Positions 9,177-18,411 are shown, counted from the stretch's first letter. The stretch: 64,000 bases of DNA from Klebsiella sp. RIT-PI-d (GCF_001187865.1 NZ_LGIT01000003.1:496001-560000), one strand, 5' to 3'. Numbers and translations are program-made. Notes: a model not told the origin generated them from the letters alone.

Positions 9177-9238
9177 ATATGTGCGCTCTCCCGCAAATTG
9201 GCATTACGCTTGCGGGTAAAGGTTAAAATAGCACATAT
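9177..9238. repeat. Nested inverted repeat in the ytfK-ytfJ intergenic region
   Basis: The 325-bp ytfK-ytfJ gap (8970-9294) has no gene. Its main structure is a nested dyad: outer arms ATATGTGC (9177-9184) and GCACATAT (9231-9238), inner arms CCCGCAA (9190-9196) and TTGCGGG (9210-9216). It lies about 60-115 bases before the ytfJ start and could be an RNA hairpin in the ytfJ leader or a protein-binding dyad. No T-run follows. Confidence 0.5.
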
Positions 9239-9294
9239 TATTAACATTCCGCCGTAAGTGGTCGGATCACCTGCTTAGAAAAAAGGAAGCTCGC

Positions 9295-9852
9295 ATGACA
9301 CTACGAACCTTGATGGCATCCGTATGCCTGATACTGCCGATGATGGCCTCTGCTGAAAACTTTAAAGACAACCAGCGCGTGCCCCCTGTCGGCATCGCCG
9401 ATCGCGGCGAGCTTATTCTGAGTAATGACAAATTTAGCTATAAAAACTGGAATAGCGCTCAGCTCACCGGAAAAGTGCGGCTGTTGCAACATATTGCGGG
9501 CCGTACCTCGGCTAAAGAGAAGAATGCCAACCTCGTCGAAGCAATCAAAACGGCAAATTTCCCTCACGATAATTACCAGACCACCACAATCATCAATACC
9601 GATGACGCGATACCCGGCTCGGCGATGTTTGTGCGCAGCAGTATAGAGAGCAATAAAAAGCTCTACCCGTGGTCACAGTTTATTATCGACAGCAACGGCG
9701 CGGCACGTAAGGCCTGGCAACTGGAAGAGAAAGGATCGGCAGTGGTGGTGCTGGATAAAGAAGGACGCGTGCGCTGGGCAAAAGACGGCGCGCTCTCCCA
9801 GCAGGAAGTGCAGCAGGTCGTAAACCTGATTCGTCAGCTTCTGGCAAAATAA
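9295..9852 (+). CDS. ytfJ: YtfJ family periplasmic protein
   Basis: This 185-residue protein starts with a clear Sec signal peptide (MTLRTLMASVCLILPMMASA). The mature part matches the YtfJ/HI0045 family (PF09695), predicted to have a thioredoxin-like fold; I see no CxxC redox motif, so thiol oxidoreductase activity is not supported. Length is within one residue of E. coli YtfJ. An AAGGAAG ribosome-binding site precedes the ATG. In E. coli ytfI lies between this gene and cysQ; here only 44 bp separate them. Confidence 0.9.
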   Translation: MTLRTLMASVCLILPMMASAENFKDNQRVPPVGIADRGELILSNDKFSYKNWNSAQLTGKVRLLQHIAGRTSAKEKNANLVEAIKTANFPHDNYQTTTIINTDDAIPGSAMFVRSSIESNKKLYPWSQFIIDSNGAARKAWQLEEKGSAVVVLDKEGRVRWAKDGALSQQEVQQVVNLIRQLLAK

Positions 9853-9887
9853 ATAAAATGCTGCCCTCTGTTATGAATGAGGGCAGC
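9845..9887 (-). terminator. Terminator of cysQ (minus strand)
   Basis: GCTGCCCTC (9860-9868) pairs with GAGGGCAGC (9879-9887) in a 9-bp stem. Reading the minus strand, ATTTTATTTATTTTG follows, so it is oriented to end cysQ. It overlaps the last codons of ytfJ and may stop both. Confidence 0.8.
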
Positions 9888-9896
9888 AGCGTTAGC

Positions 9897-10640
9897 TCAG
9901 TAAAGAGAGACGCGAAAGCCAGGATTAAGGAAGGATTCACGCGGCGTGTAATCAAGGGTTTTTCCCTGCCAGTCGTGAACGTGCGCCCCGGCAGCAACGG
10001 CAACGGCGTGGCCTGCGGCAGTGTCCCAGGCATTCGTTGGCCCGAAGCGCGGGTAAAGCTGCGCCTGTCCTTCCGCCACCAGGCAGAACTTCAGCGAGGA
10101 GCCAACGGAGGTGGTCTGATGCTCACCCAGCTGCTGGAGATATTCCTGCAATTCCGCATCCGTTGAATGTGAGCGGCTAATGACCACCAGCGGCGGTCGC
10201 GCATCGCGAACCTGAATCTGATTGCGCACGCCGCACTCTTCTTTCCACGCTTTGCCTTCAGCGGCGCTATACATAACATTTGGCACCGGGGCATACACCA
10301 CGCCCAGTACCGGCCTGCCCTGCTCGATCAGCGCAATATTGACGGTAAACTCACCGTTACGTTTGATAAATTCCTTAGTTCCGTCCAGCGGATCGACCAG
10401 CCAAAAACGCTGCCAGTGCTGACGCACTTCCCAGGCTGGCGGATCTTCTTCCGACAATACCGGGATGTCAGGCGTCAGCGTTTTCAGCCCTTCAACAATG
10501 ACTTTATGCGCTGCAATATCCGCCGTTGTAACCGGCGAGTCATCCGACTTACTGGTGACTTCTATCGGCTGCGCGCCATCATAAATCTGCATAATGGCAT
10601 CACCCGCGTTCCGGGCAAGCTCACATATTTGTTGTAGCAT
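9897..10640 (-). CDS. cysQ: CysQ, 3'(2'),5'-bisphosphate nucleotidase
   Basis: CysQ hydrolyses 3'-phosphoadenosine 5'-phosphate (PAP) to AMP, clearing the inhibitory by-product of sulfate assimilation. This 247-residue inositol-monophosphatase-superfamily protein keeps the metal-binding signatures EED (LSEEDPP) and DPLDGT ([11 protein letters not shown]), plus a C-terminal [10 protein letters not shown] motif. I use the ATG at 10640 ([17 protein letters not shown]), matching the E. coli N-terminus, rather than an in-frame start four codons upstream. It is divergent from cpdB, another 3'-nucleotide-processing gene. Confidence 0.95.
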   Translation of the reverse strand: MLQQICELARNAGDAIMQIYDGAQPIEVTSKSDDSPVTTADIAAHKVIVEGLKTLTPDIPVLSEEDPPAWEVRQHWQRFWLVDPLDGTKEFIKRNGEFTVNIALIEQGRPVLGVVYAPVPNVMYSAAEGKAWKEECGVRNQIQVRDARPPLVVISRSHSTDAELQEYLQQLGEHQTTSVGSSLKFCLVAEGQAQLYPRFGPTNAWDTAAGHAVAVAAGAHVHDWQGKTLDYTPRESFLNPGFRVSLY

Positions 10641-10829
10641 TTTCCACCTCACTCATACGATAGTGGTATTAACTCATTGTTTTATTTATACCCTATCCGA
10701 AAATAATTCGCCATCTGTGATAATGGTTGCGTTTTTGTTACTAAAATACGTGGCAAGATTCACACTTCTGTAAGCAACAAAACGTATATACATTTTCTTT
10801 TGTGTATCAGATCAAAAAGGATGTCTCTG

Positions 10830-12764
10830 ATGATTAAGTTTAGTGTAACGCTGCTTGCGACGTTGATTGCAGCCAGTGTAAATGCCGCAACGGTGGATCT
10901 TCGCATCATGGAAACCACTGATTTACATAGCAACATGATGGATTTTGATTATTACAAGGATGCGCCAACGGAAAAATTCGGACTGGTCCGTACGGCTACT
11001 CTGATTAATGCCGCCCGCACCGAAGCGACCAATAGCGTGCTGGTGGATAACGGCGATATCATTCAGGGCAGCCCGCTGGCCGATTATGCCGCCGCGAAAA
11101 AGCTAAAAACCCACCCGGTCTATAAGGCGCTGAATACGCTGGATTACACCGTAGGTAACCTCGGAAATCATGAGTTTAATTACGGGCTTGAGTATCTGCA
11201 AAATGCGCTGAAAGGTGCAAAATTCCCTTATGTAAATGCCAACGTCATTGACGTGAAAACCCATAAACCCCTGTTTACGCCTTATCTGATTAAAGAGATA
11301 CAGGTAAAAGATCAGCAGGGAAATGCGCATCCGCTGCGCATTGGTTATATCGGCGTAGTGCCACCGCAGATCATGACCTGGGACAGCAAAAATCTTTCCG
11401 GCAAAGTGACGGTTAATGACATCACCGAAACCGTGCGTCAGTACGTTCCACAGATGCGTAAAGAAGGTGCGGATGTGGTGGTGGTGATTGCTCACTCCGG
11501 TTTATCAGCCGATCCTTATCGGGCGATGGCAGAAAACTCAGTTTACTATCTCAGCCAGGTGCCTGGTGTAGATGCCATTCTCTTTGGTCACGCCCACGCG
11601 GTTTTCCCGTCAAAAGAGTTTGCCGGTATTAAAGGCGCAGATATACAAAAAGGCACGCTCAACGGTGTACCGGCAGTTATGCCCGGCATGTGGGGCGATC
11701 ATCTTGGCGTTGTGGATTTAGTTTTAAACAACGACGGCGGAAAATGGCAGGTCAGCCAGGCAAAAGCGGAAGCCCGCCCGATTTACGATGCCGCAGCGAA
11801 AAAATCGCTGGCGGCAGAAGATGCAAAACTGGTGGACATTTTAAAAGCCGATCACGATGCCACCCGCGCGTTTGTGAGCGAGCCGATTGGCAAGTCTGCC
11901 GATAACATGTACAGCTATTTGTCGCTGGTCCAGGACGATCCTACCGTCCAGGTCGTTAACAACGCGCAAAAAGCTTACGTGGAACACTACATTGAAAACG
12001 ATCCGGACCTCGGAATGTTGCCGGTACTTTCTGCCGCTGCACCGTTTAAGGCAGGCGGACGTAAGAACGATCCGGCGAGTTATGTTGAAGTCGAGAAAGG
12101 CCAGCTGACTTTCCGTAATGCCGCGGATTTATATCTTTATCCCAATACGCTGGTGGTGGTTAAAGCCAGCGGTAAAGAGGTTAAAGAGTGGCTTGAGTGT
12201 TCAGCCGCCCAGTTTAATCAAATCGATCCGCACAGCACAAAACCGCAGGCGCTGATTAACTGGGACGGTTTTCGCACCTACAATTTTGACGTCATTGATG
12301 GTGTCAATTACCAGATTGATGTGACGCAGCCCGCGCGCTATGACGGTGAATGTCAGAGTATTCATCCGCAGGCCGAACGGATTAAAAATCTGACGTTTAA
12401 CGGTAAGCCTGTCGATCCCAGTGCAACCTTCCTGGTCGCCACCAATAATTACCGGGCATACGGCGGCAAATTTGCCGGGACCGGTGAAGATCATATCGCT
12501 TTCGCTGCCCCGGATGAGAACCGCACGGCGCTGATTATGTGGATTGCAGCAGAATCAAAACGGGCCGGAGAAATTCATCCGGCGGCGGACAATAACTGGC
12601 GTCTGGCTCCGATTGACAGTGATACCGCGCTGGATATCCGCTTTGAAACGTCACCTTCTGAAAAGGCCGCGGCGTTTATTAAGGATAAAGCGCAGTACCC
12701 GATGCATCAGGTGGCGACCGACGATATTGGCTTTGCTATTTATCAGCTGGACCTGCGTAAATAG
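10830..12764 (+). CDS. cpdB: CpdB, periplasmic 2',3'-cyclic-nucleotide 2'-phosphodiesterase/3'-nucleotidase
   Basis: The ATG at 10830, nine bases after AAGG, gives 644 residues with a Sec signal peptide ([20 protein letters not shown]). The mature protein has the metallophosphatase motifs [21 protein letters not shown] and GHAHAVF, then a 5'-nucleotidase C-terminal domain from about residue 360. It degrades 2',3'-cyclic nucleotides and 3'-nucleotides in the periplasm so nucleosides can be taken up. A TTG start at 10800 is possible in frame but would break the signal peptide match to E. coli CpdB. Confidence 0.96.
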   Translation: MIKFSVTLLATLIAASVNAATVDLRIMETTDLHSNMMDFDYYKDAPTEKFGLVRTATLINAARTEATNSVLVDNGDIIQGSPLADYAAAKKLKTHPVYKALNTLDYTVGNLGNHEFNYGLEYLQNALKGAKFPYVNANVIDVKTHKPLFTPYLIKEIQVKDQQGNAHPLRIGYIGVVPPQIMTWDSKNLSGKVTVNDITETVRQYVPQMRKEGADVVVVIAHSGLSADPYRAMAENSVYYLSQVPGVDAILFGHAHAVFPSKEFAGIKGADIQKGTLNGVPAVMPGMWGDHLGVVDLVLNNDGGKWQVSQAKAEARPIYDAAAKKSLAAEDAKLVDILKADHDATRAFVSEPIGKSADNMYSYLSLVQDDPTVQVVNNAQKAYVEHYIENDPDLGMLPVLSAAAPFKAGGRKNDPASYVEVEKGQLTFRNAADLYLYPNTLVVVKASGKEVKEWLECSAAQFNQIDPHSTKPQALINWDGFRTYNFDVIDGVNYQIDVTQPARYDGECQSIHPQAERIKNLTFNGKPVDPSATFLVATNNYRAYGGKFAGTGEDHIAFAAPDENRTALIMWIAAESKRAGEIHPAADNNWRLAPIDSDTALDIRFETSPSEKAAAFIKDKAQYPMHQVATDDIGFAIYQLDLRK

Positions 12765-12795
12765 CGGTGGAGTAACAGCGTTTATCCGCCGTTTA

Positions 12796-12882
12796 TGCCG
12801 GGCGGCGGCTGCGTCTTACCCGGCCTGTGCCAGGACCTGAACCATCGTTCTGTAGGCCCGGTAAGCGTAGCGCCACCGGGCA
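12796..12882. repeat. BIME: two REP elements in inverted orientation
   Basis: Downstream of cpdB, a REP-like unit at 12796-12827 (TGCCGGGCGGCGGCTGCG then TCTTACCCGGCC) is followed by an inverted partner at 12851-12882 (TGTAGGCCCGGTAAGCG then TAGCGCCACCGGGCA). This is a typical bacterial interspersed mosaic element placed between convergent genes cpdB and ytfH. Such elements stabilise upstream mRNA 3' ends and can bind gyrase or IHF. Confidence 0.85.
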
Positions 12883-12909
12883 TTTTCATTGCTGTCTCTG
12901 CGACAGTCG

Positions 12910-13290
12910 TTACGCGACCCGGGCATCACGCGTTGCCAGCACATCCGGCAGATTTAGTTCGATCCAGTCGGCCAGTGCTGCCACTTTTTCACTAACCTGC
13001 TCGCCACGTGGCGTCAGGCTGTATTCCACATGCGGCGGTACTACCGGCCGGGAAACCCGATTCACAAAACCATCCATCTCCAGCGCCTGCAGCGACTGGG
13101 CCAGCATTTTCTCACTCACGCCACCCATTTTACGCCGCAGCTCGCTGAACCGATGCGTTCCATCGCGCAGCGCAACCAGAATTAATACTCCCCAGCGGCT
13201 GGTGACATGTTTAAGCACGTCGCGGGAGGGGCACTGTTCTGCAAACAGATTGCCAGCCCGTAGCTGTTCGCTGAGCGTTAAATTTGCCAT
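12910..13290 (-). CDS. ytfH: YtfH, HxlR-type transcriptional regulator
   Basis: This 126-residue winged-helix protein belongs to the HxlR/MarR-like group (MHVT signature as LKHVTSRWGVLILVALRDG). It has a Cys near residue 19 (AEQCPSRDV), a position used as a redox sensor in several HxlR regulators for quinone or aldehyde stress. It is divergent from qorB, a quinone oxidoreductase, with a pair of inverted repeats in the 90-bp gap. I infer that it represses qorB and possibly itself. Confidence 0.9.
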   Translation of the reverse strand: MANLTLSEQLRAGNLFAEQCPSRDVLKHVTSRWGVLILVALRDGTHRFSELRRKMGGVSEKMLAQSLQALEMDGFVNRVSRPVVPPHVEYSLTPRGEQVSEKVAALADWIELNLPDVLATRDARVA

Positions 13291-13294
13291 TTAA

Positions 13295-13331
13295 TACTTA
13301 CCTTTTTGTACGTACTTACTAAAAGTAAGTT
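13295..13331. promoter_or_regulatory. Candidate HxlR (YtfH) operators between ytfH and qorB
   Basis: Two inverted repeats built on the same heptamer lie side by side: TACTTAC-N6-GTACGTA (13295-13314) and TACTTAC-N5-GTAAGTT (13313-13331, with a perfect 6-bp core ACTTAC/GTAAGT). The two TACTTAC copies are 18 bp apart. Repetition of one half-site within a divergent 90-bp promoter region is good evidence for a cognate operator. Confidence 0.65.
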
Positions 13332-13380
13332 TAGATGTTAGCGTACGTCAACACAAGACAAACCTGAAGGAAGATATCCC

Positions 13381-14229
13381 ATGATTGCAATTACCGGTGC
13401 TACTGGTCATCTTGGCCAGCTCGTTATTAATGACCTGTTAAAAACCGTGCCTGCCAGTCAGCTGGTGGCGATTGTGCGTGATCCCGCTAAAGCCGATGCG
13501 CTAAAACAACAGGGTATTGTTATCCGCCAGGCGGATTATGCCGATGAAGCGGCGTTAACGCTCGCGCTGAAAGATGTTGAAAAGCTGCTGCTTATCTCGT
13601 CCAGCGAGGTCGGACAGCGCGCTATTCAGCATCAGAACGCGATTAACGCTGCCGTCGCCGCAGGCGTTCAATTCATTGCCTACACCAGCCTGTTACATGC
13701 TGATACCTCCCCGCTGGGGCTGCATACTGAACATGTGATTACTGAAAAAGCGCTTGCCGCGTCCGGTATTCCTTACACTCTGCTGCGTAACGGCTGGTAT
13801 AGCGAAAACTATCTGGCCAGCGCGCCGGCGGCGCTGGAACATGGGGTGTTTATTGGCGCAGCGGGCGACGGTAAAATTGCGGCGGCCACTCGCGCTGACT
13901 ATGCGGCCGCGGCTGCACGCGTTATTCGCGAAGATGGGCACGCCGGGAACGTTTATGAACTGGCAGGCGATGACGCGTGGACACTAAACGAGTTTGCAGC
14001 CCAACTTAGCGTCCAAAGCGGTAAACGTGTGGTTTATCAAAATCTCAGCGAAGCCGATTTTGCCGGCGCGTTAAAAGACGTGGGGCTGCCCGCAGGACTG
14101 GCCGACATGCTGGCGGACTCCGATACCGGGGCGTCAAAAGGCGGATTATTTGATGACAGTCATACCCTGAGTAAGCTGATTGGTCGCCCGACGACCTCGC
14201 TGGCAGAAAGCATCAACACTATCCTGTAA
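13381..14229 (+). CDS. qorB: QorB (YtfG), NAD(P)H:quinone oxidoreductase 2
   Basis: This 282-residue protein is an NmrA-like atypical short-chain dehydrogenase. It starts with the dinucleotide-binding motif GATGHLGQ and contains the loop VRDPAKA and the stretch ITEKALAASGIPYTLLRNGWYSENY that lines the active site in this family. E. coli QorB reduces quinones with NADPH in the cytoplasm. The ribosome-binding site is AAGGAAG. Divergent ytfH probably encodes its regulator. Confidence 0.93.
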   Translation: MIAITGATGHLGQLVINDLLKTVPASQLVAIVRDPAKADALKQQGIVIRQADYADEAALTLALKDVEKLLLISSSEVGQRAIQHQNAINAAVAAGVQFIAYTSLLHADTSPLGLHTEHVITEKALAASGIPYTLLRNGWYSENYLASAPAALEHGVFIGAAGDGKIAAATRADYAAAAARVIREDGHAGNVYELAGDDAWTLNEFAAQLSVQSGKRVVYQNLSEADFAGALKDVGLPAGLADMLADSDTGASKGGLFDDSHTLSKLIGRPTTSLAESINTIL

Positions 14230-14310
14230 GCGTTACAAAATAGTTAATTTTTGTAGCCATCGCGCGGACCCTCTTCGATAATAACGAAATGGTCCGCGTG
14301 GAGATGCGTC

Positions 14311-15135
14311 GTGCAAGGTGTTCCCGAACAGTTCATTGATGAGAAAGACAGCGCCCGCTTTCGCCATCTGGCGCAGGTGCCCGGCGTTGAACTCTATCAC
14401 GCGCATATTTCACGTTATGCTTTTGAACCGCATACGCATGAAGCGTTTGGCATCGGCGCGATTGAATCCGGTGCGGAACGCTTTCGCTATCGCGGCACGC
14501 ATTACGTTGCCTCCGTCAATTCTGTCGTTACCATGAATCCGGATGAACTGCATACCGGGGAAGCGGAAACGGCCGAGGGCTGGCGTTACCGGATGGTCTA
14601 CCTCGATCCCGGTTTGCTTGAAGAGGTCACCGGCATTCGTCACTGGCGGTTTGATGAGGTAACGCGGCTTGATCCACTGTGCTCCCGGCAAATTTGCACA
14701 TTGATCCAGACGTTATGGCTGACTGACGATCCGCTGGCCCAGAAGGGACATCTGCTGGATTTGATCGATACGTTCCGCCCTTTCGCCCGTCATTCTCCGG
14801 TTGCTCACGAAGCTACTCACCGCTTTGAACGTGCGCGGGAGTACTTGCATGATAACTACATGCGGGCGGTGACGCTGGACGAGCTGGCTCAGGTGGTGGC
14901 CCTCAGTCCTTACCATTTTCAGCGCCAGTTCAAATCCCATTTTCATGTCACTCCGCATCAAATGTTGATGGCTATCCGCCTGTGGCGCGCGAAAAATTTC
15001 CTGACTCACGGTATGCCTGCTGCTGAAGTGGCGGCGGCCACCGGGCTGAGCGATCAGTCGCATCTAACCCGTGCCTTTACTCACCGCTACGGCATAACCC
15101 CGGTTCGCTATCAAAAGCAGGTCGCCCGGCGCTAA
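14311..15135 (+). CDS. AraC-family transcriptional regulator
   Basis: I choose the GTG at 14311, seven bases after GTGGAG, giving 274 residues. An N-terminal cupin-like AraC ligand domain (about residues 15-150, with HTHEAFGIGAIESG) is followed by two helix-turn-helix motifs (about 175-272, TLDELAQVVALSPYHFQRQF and SDQSHLTRAFTHRYGITPVRY). It lies between qorB and the EamA-type transporter ytfF, 73 bp before the latter and in the same direction. E. coli K-12 has no gene here. AraC regulators beside EamA or LysE exporters often control them, so ytfF is the likely target. Confidence 0.9.
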   Translation: MQGVPEQFIDEKDSARFRHLAQVPGVELYHAHISRYAFEPHTHEAFGIGAIESGAERFRYRGTHYVASVNSVVTMNPDELHTGEAETAEGWRYRMVYLDPGLLEEVTGIRHWRFDEVTRLDPLCSRQICTLIQTLWLTDDPLAQKGHLLDLIDTFRPFARHSPVAHEATHRFERAREYLHDNYMRAVTLDELAQVVALSPYHFQRQFKSHFHVTPHQMLMAIRLWRAKNFLTHGMPAAEVAAATGLSDQSHLTRAFTHRYGITPVRYQKQVARR

Positions 15136-15169
15136 TGCGCAATCTCATACAATATTCGGCTGCATCTGA

Positions 15170-15199
15170 CGTTTACACTCGCCCATCGATACGTAAACG
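15170..15199. promoter_or_regulatory. Inverted repeat before ytfF
   Basis: CGTTTAC (15170-15176) and GTAAACG (15193-15199) form perfect 7-bp arms separated by 16 bp, ending 9 bp before the ytfF start and overlapping its ribosome-binding area. It could be a regulator site or an RNA hairpin gating translation. Confidence 0.4.
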
Positions 15200-15208
15200 G
15201 GGACAATA

Positions 15209-16168
15209 ATGATTAGTGGTGTGCTGTATGCCTTACTGGCGGGCTTAATGTGGGGACTGATTTTTGTCGGACCACTGATCGTGCCTGAATACCCGGCAAT
15301 ACTCCAGTCGATGGGACGTTATCTGGCGCTGGGGCTGATTGCCCTGCCGCTGGCCTGGTTCGGCCGCGCAAGGTTAAAACAGCTTGCTCGTCGCGACTGG
15401 CTGACCGCGCTGGCATTAACCATGATGGGAAATCTGATCTATTACGCCTGCCTTGCCAGCGCTATCCAGCGAACGGGCGCGCCGGTATCGACCATGATCA
15501 TCGGCACCCTGCCGGTCGTGCTCCCGGTATTTGCCAATCTATTGTACAGCCAGCGCGACGGAAAACTCTCGTGGCGGCGGCTGGCCCCCTCTCTGGTGTT
15601 TATTGCCGTGGGATTAGTCTGCGTCAATATCGCTGAACTGCGTCACGGTTTGCCTGATTTTAGCTGGCAGCGGTATGGCTCAGGCGTCGGTCTCGCACTG
15701 ATCGCTGTAGTTTGTTGGGCATGGTTCGCCTTACGTAATGCGCGGTGGCTACGTGAAAACCCGGACAAACATCCGATGATGTGGGCTACTGCACAGGCAC
15801 TGGTTACGCTGCCGGTATCACTCATCGGGTATATCGTCGCCTGTATCTGGCTGGAAGGCCAGCAACCGGCGTTCGACCTGCCGTTTGGGCCACGCCCGGC
15901 GCTATTTATCACGCTGATGGTGACTATCGCCATTCTCTGCTCATGGGTTGGGGCGCTATGCTGGAACATCGCCAGCCAGCGCTTGCCTACGGTGATTGTC
16001 GGCCCACTCATTGTATTCGAGACCCTGGCCGGATTGTTGTATACCTTTCTGCTACGTCAGAGCCTGCCGCCGCTGCTCACTCTCAGCGGAATTATTCTGC
16101 TGGCGCTTGGGGTTGTACTGGCAGTGCGGGCAAAGCCCGACAGACCGCTAACACAAGAAATAACGTAG
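15209..16168 (+). CDS. ytfF: YtfF, EamA/DMT-superfamily inner-membrane transporter
   Basis: This 319-residue hydrophobic protein has about ten membrane segments in two EamA repeats, starting MISGVLYALLAGLMWGLIFV, and closely matches E. coli YtfF. DMT-superfamily proteins of this kind are usually metabolite exporters; the substrate of YtfF is not established. In this window it is downstream of an AraC-type regulator and upstream of the nitrosative-stress gene ytfE. Confidence 0.92.
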   Translation: MISGVLYALLAGLMWGLIFVGPLIVPEYPAILQSMGRYLALGLIALPLAWFGRARLKQLARRDWLTALALTMMGNLIYYACLASAIQRTGAPVSTMIIGTLPVVLPVFANLLYSQRDGKLSWRRLAPSLVFIAVGLVCVNIAELRHGLPDFSWQRYGSGVGLALIAVVCWAWFALRNARWLRENPDKHPMMWATAQALVTLPVSLIGYIVACIWLEGQQPAFDLPFGPRPALFITLMVTIAILCSWVGALCWNIASQRLPTVIVGPLIVFETLAGLLYTFLLRQSLPPLLTLSGIILLALGVVLAVRAKPDRPLTQEIT

Positions 16169-16201
16169 CTGACTATCCCAAAGGGGTATTTCCTCTCACT
16201 A

Positions 16202-16224
16202 AAGATGCATTTAAAATGCATCTT
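16202..16224 (+). promoter_or_regulatory. NsrR operator of ytfE
   Basis: AAGATGCATTT and AAATGCATCTT flank a single central A, forming a perfect 11-1-11 palindrome that fits the known NsrR consensus. It lies 26 bp before ytfE and overlaps TTATAT (16223-16228), a candidate -10. NsrR with an intact [2Fe-2S] cluster would block transcription, and nitric oxide would relieve it. The repressor gene nsrR is at 44884-45309. Confidence 0.93.
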
Positions 16225-16250
16225 ATATTTTTGATGATGAGGTAACTGCT

Positions 16251-16913
16251 ATGACCTACCGTGACCAGGCTTTAGGTGAGCTGGCGCTCTCTATTCCGCG
16301 CGCCTCCGCGCTGTTTCGTAAATACGATCTGGATTATTGCTGCGGCGGCAAACAGACGCTGGCGCGCGCTGCACAACGTAAAGAGCTTAACGTAGCGGTT
16401 ATCGAAGACGAGCTGGCTGCGCTGGCTGAGCAGCCAATTGAAAAAGACTGGCGCGTTGTGCCGCTGGCAGACATCATCGATCACATTATCGTGCGTTATC
16501 ATGACAGACACCGCGAGCAACTGCCGGAGCTGATCCTTCAGGCGACTAAAGTGGAACGCGTTCATGCCGATAAACCCGGCGTCCCGCACGGCCTGACCAA
16601 ATACCTGACCGCGCTGCATCAGGAATTATCCAGCCACATGATGAAAGAGGAGCAGATCCTGTTTCCGATGATCAAACAAGGCATGGGCCGCCAGGCCGCA
16701 GGCCCGATTTCCGTAATGGAAAGCGAGCATGACGACGCGGGCGAACTGGTCGAGGTGATCAAGCATGTAACGCAGAATGTGACGCCGCCGGCGGAGGCCT
16801 GTACCACCTGGAAAGCGATGTATAAAGGCATCAACGAGATGATCGATGATCTAATGGAGCATATCAGCCTCGAAAATAACGTGTTATTCCCGCGCGCGCT
16901 GGCGGGCGAATAA
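16251..16913 (+). CDS. ytfE: YtfE (RIC), iron-sulfur cluster repair di-iron protein
   Basis: This 220-residue protein matches E. coli YtfE in length and sequence. An N-terminal ScdA_N domain has the Cys30-Cys31 pair in DYCCGGKQT. The C-terminal hemerythrin-like four-helix bundle keeps the His/Glu ligands ([39 protein letters not shown]). It repairs Fe-S clusters damaged by nitric oxide or oxidants in the cytoplasm. The perfect NsrR palindrome upstream shows that it belongs to the nitric-oxide response. Confidence 0.96.
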   Translation: MTYRDQALGELALSIPRASALFRKYDLDYCCGGKQTLARAAQRKELNVAVIEDELAALAEQPIEKDWRVVPLADIIDHIIVRYHDRHREQLPELILQATKVERVHADKPGVPHGLTKYLTALHQELSSHMMKEEQILFPMIKQGMGRQAAGPISVMESEHDDAGELVEVIKHVTQNVTPPAEACTTWKAMYKGINEMIDDLMEHISLENNVLFPRALAGE

Positions 16914-16914
16914 T

Positions 16915-16940
16915 ATAAAAAAGGTGCCCTGAGGCACCTT
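16915..16940 (-). terminator. Terminator of cycA (minus strand)
   Basis: AAGGTGCC / GGCACCTT form an 8-bp stem with a CTGA loop. On the minus strand it is followed by a T-rich tail (TTTTTTATATT), orienting it for cycA. It stands next to the plus-strand ytfE terminator. Confidence 0.75.
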
Positions 16941-16957
16941 CATTTATGGACGTTTCT

Positions 16958-16982
16958 GGCCGCCCTAAAAGCGGCCTTTTTT
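16958..16982 (+). terminator. Terminator of ytfE
   Basis: GGCCGC / GCGGCC stem with CCTAAAA loop followed by TTTTTT, 45 bases after the ytfE stop. Classical Rho-independent terminator. Confidence 0.88.
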
Positions 16983-16998
16983 ATAATACTTAGCCGTA

Positions 16999-18411
16999 TT
17001 AACGACCTGAACGTGCCAGCCGTTTTTTACGCATCAACAGCCAGAACGCACCCAGTACCACGAACCACAGCGGCGTCACCATCAGCGCCTGACGGGTATC
17101 ATCTTCCAGCGACAACAGAACCAGCACAAACGCAAAAAAGGCCATACAAACCCAGCACATCAGCCTGCCGAGCGGCATTTTGAATGTTGACTGTGCATGT
17201 AAATGTGGGCGTTTTTTACGATACACCAGATACGAACACATGATGATGGTCCAGACGAACATAAAGAGGATCGCTGAGACAGTCGTCACCAGGGTAAAGG
17301 CGGCGATCACATCCGGCTTCAGGTAAATCAGCACTACACCGCCCAGCAGGCAGACGCAGGAGAAGGTCAGCCCGGTTGCCGGAACGGCGCGTTTTGACAG
17401 TTTACGGAAGCTTTTCGGCGCGACGCCATCCTGCGCGAGGCCAAACAGCATACGGCTGGTAGAAAATACGCCGCTGTTGGCCGACGAGGCGGCCGACGTC
17501 AGCACCACAAAGTTGATGATACTCGCCGCTGCCGGCAAGCCCACCAGCACGAACAGTTCCACAAACGGGCTTTTATTCGGCACTACGGAGTTCCACGGCG
17601 TCACTGACATAATGACGATCAGGGCCAGCACATAGAACATGATGATGCGCAGCGGAATAGAATTAATGGCACGCGGCAGGGATTTTTCGGGATCTTTAGT
17701 TTCTGCAGCGGTAGTCCCGACCAGTTCAATGCCGACGAAGGCAAAAACAGCAATCTGGAACCCGGCAAAGAATCCGCTAATGCCTTTCGGGAACCAGCCG
17801 CCGTTATCCCACAAGTGGGTAAAGGAGGCTTCAACGCCGGTTGGCGACTGAAAATGCATCAGGACCATCACCAGGCCCACAATAATCAGACCAACGATGG
17901 CGACGATTTTAATCATCGCAAACCAGAATTCCATCTCGCCGAACATTTTTACCGTGGCAAGATTTAGTCCCAGCAGCAGCAGGATCACCGCAAGTGAAGC
18001 GACCCATTCCGACAGACCGGGAAACCAGAACTGCGCATAGGCGGTGATCGCCACCACGTCGGCCATGCCGGTCACCACCCAGCAGAACCAGTAGGTCCAG
18101 CCGGTAAAATAGCCAGCCCACGGGCCAAGCAGATCCGCGGCAAAGTCGCTGAAGGATTTGTATTCGAGATTCGACAGCAGCAACTCACCCATTGCTCGCA
18201 TAACGAAAAACAGCATAAAACCGATAATCATATACACAAAAATGATCGACGGTCCGGCAAGGCTAATGGTTTTACCGGAACCCATAAACAGGCCGGTGCC
18301 GATTGCGCCACCAATGGCAATAAGTTGAATGTGTCGATTAGTGAGATTACGCCGCAGAGACTGCTCGCCGGATGCCGGTTCATCGGCAACGGTTTTTATT
18401 TGATCTACCAT
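16999..18411 (-). CDS. cycA: CycA, D-serine/D-alanine/glycine permease
   Basis: This 470-residue inner-membrane protein has twelve hydrophobic segments and the amino-acid permease signature (GGAIGTGLFMGSGKTISLAG). It equals E. coli CycA in length. CycA is a proton symporter for glycine, D- and L-alanine, D-serine and D-cycloserine. The mRNA leader carries a CA-rich stretch just before the ribosome-binding site, as in E. coli and Salmonella where the sRNA GcvB represses it. Confidence 0.96.
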   Translation of the reverse strand: MVDQIKTVADEPASGEQSLRRNLTNRHIQLIAIGGAIGTGLFMGSGKTISLAGPSIIFVYMIIGFMLFFVMRAMGELLLSNLEYKSFSDFAADLLGPWAGYFTGWTYWFCWVVTGMADVVAITAYAQFWFPGLSEWVASLAVILLLLGLNLATVKMFGEMEFWFAMIKIVAIVGLIIVGLVMVLMHFQSPTGVEASFTHLWDNGGWFPKGISGFFAGFQIAVFAFVGIELVGTTAAETKDPEKSLPRAINSIPLRIIMFYVLALIVIMSVTPWNSVVPNKSPFVELFVLVGLPAAASIINFVVLTSAASSANSGVFSTSRMLFGLAQDGVAPKSFRKLSKRAVPATGLTFSCVCLLGGVVLIYLKPDVIAAFTLVTTVSAILFMFVWTIIMCSYLVYRKKRPHLHAQSTFKMPLGRLMCWVCMAFFAFVLVLLSLEDDTRQALMVTPLWFVVLGAFWLLMRKKRLARSGR

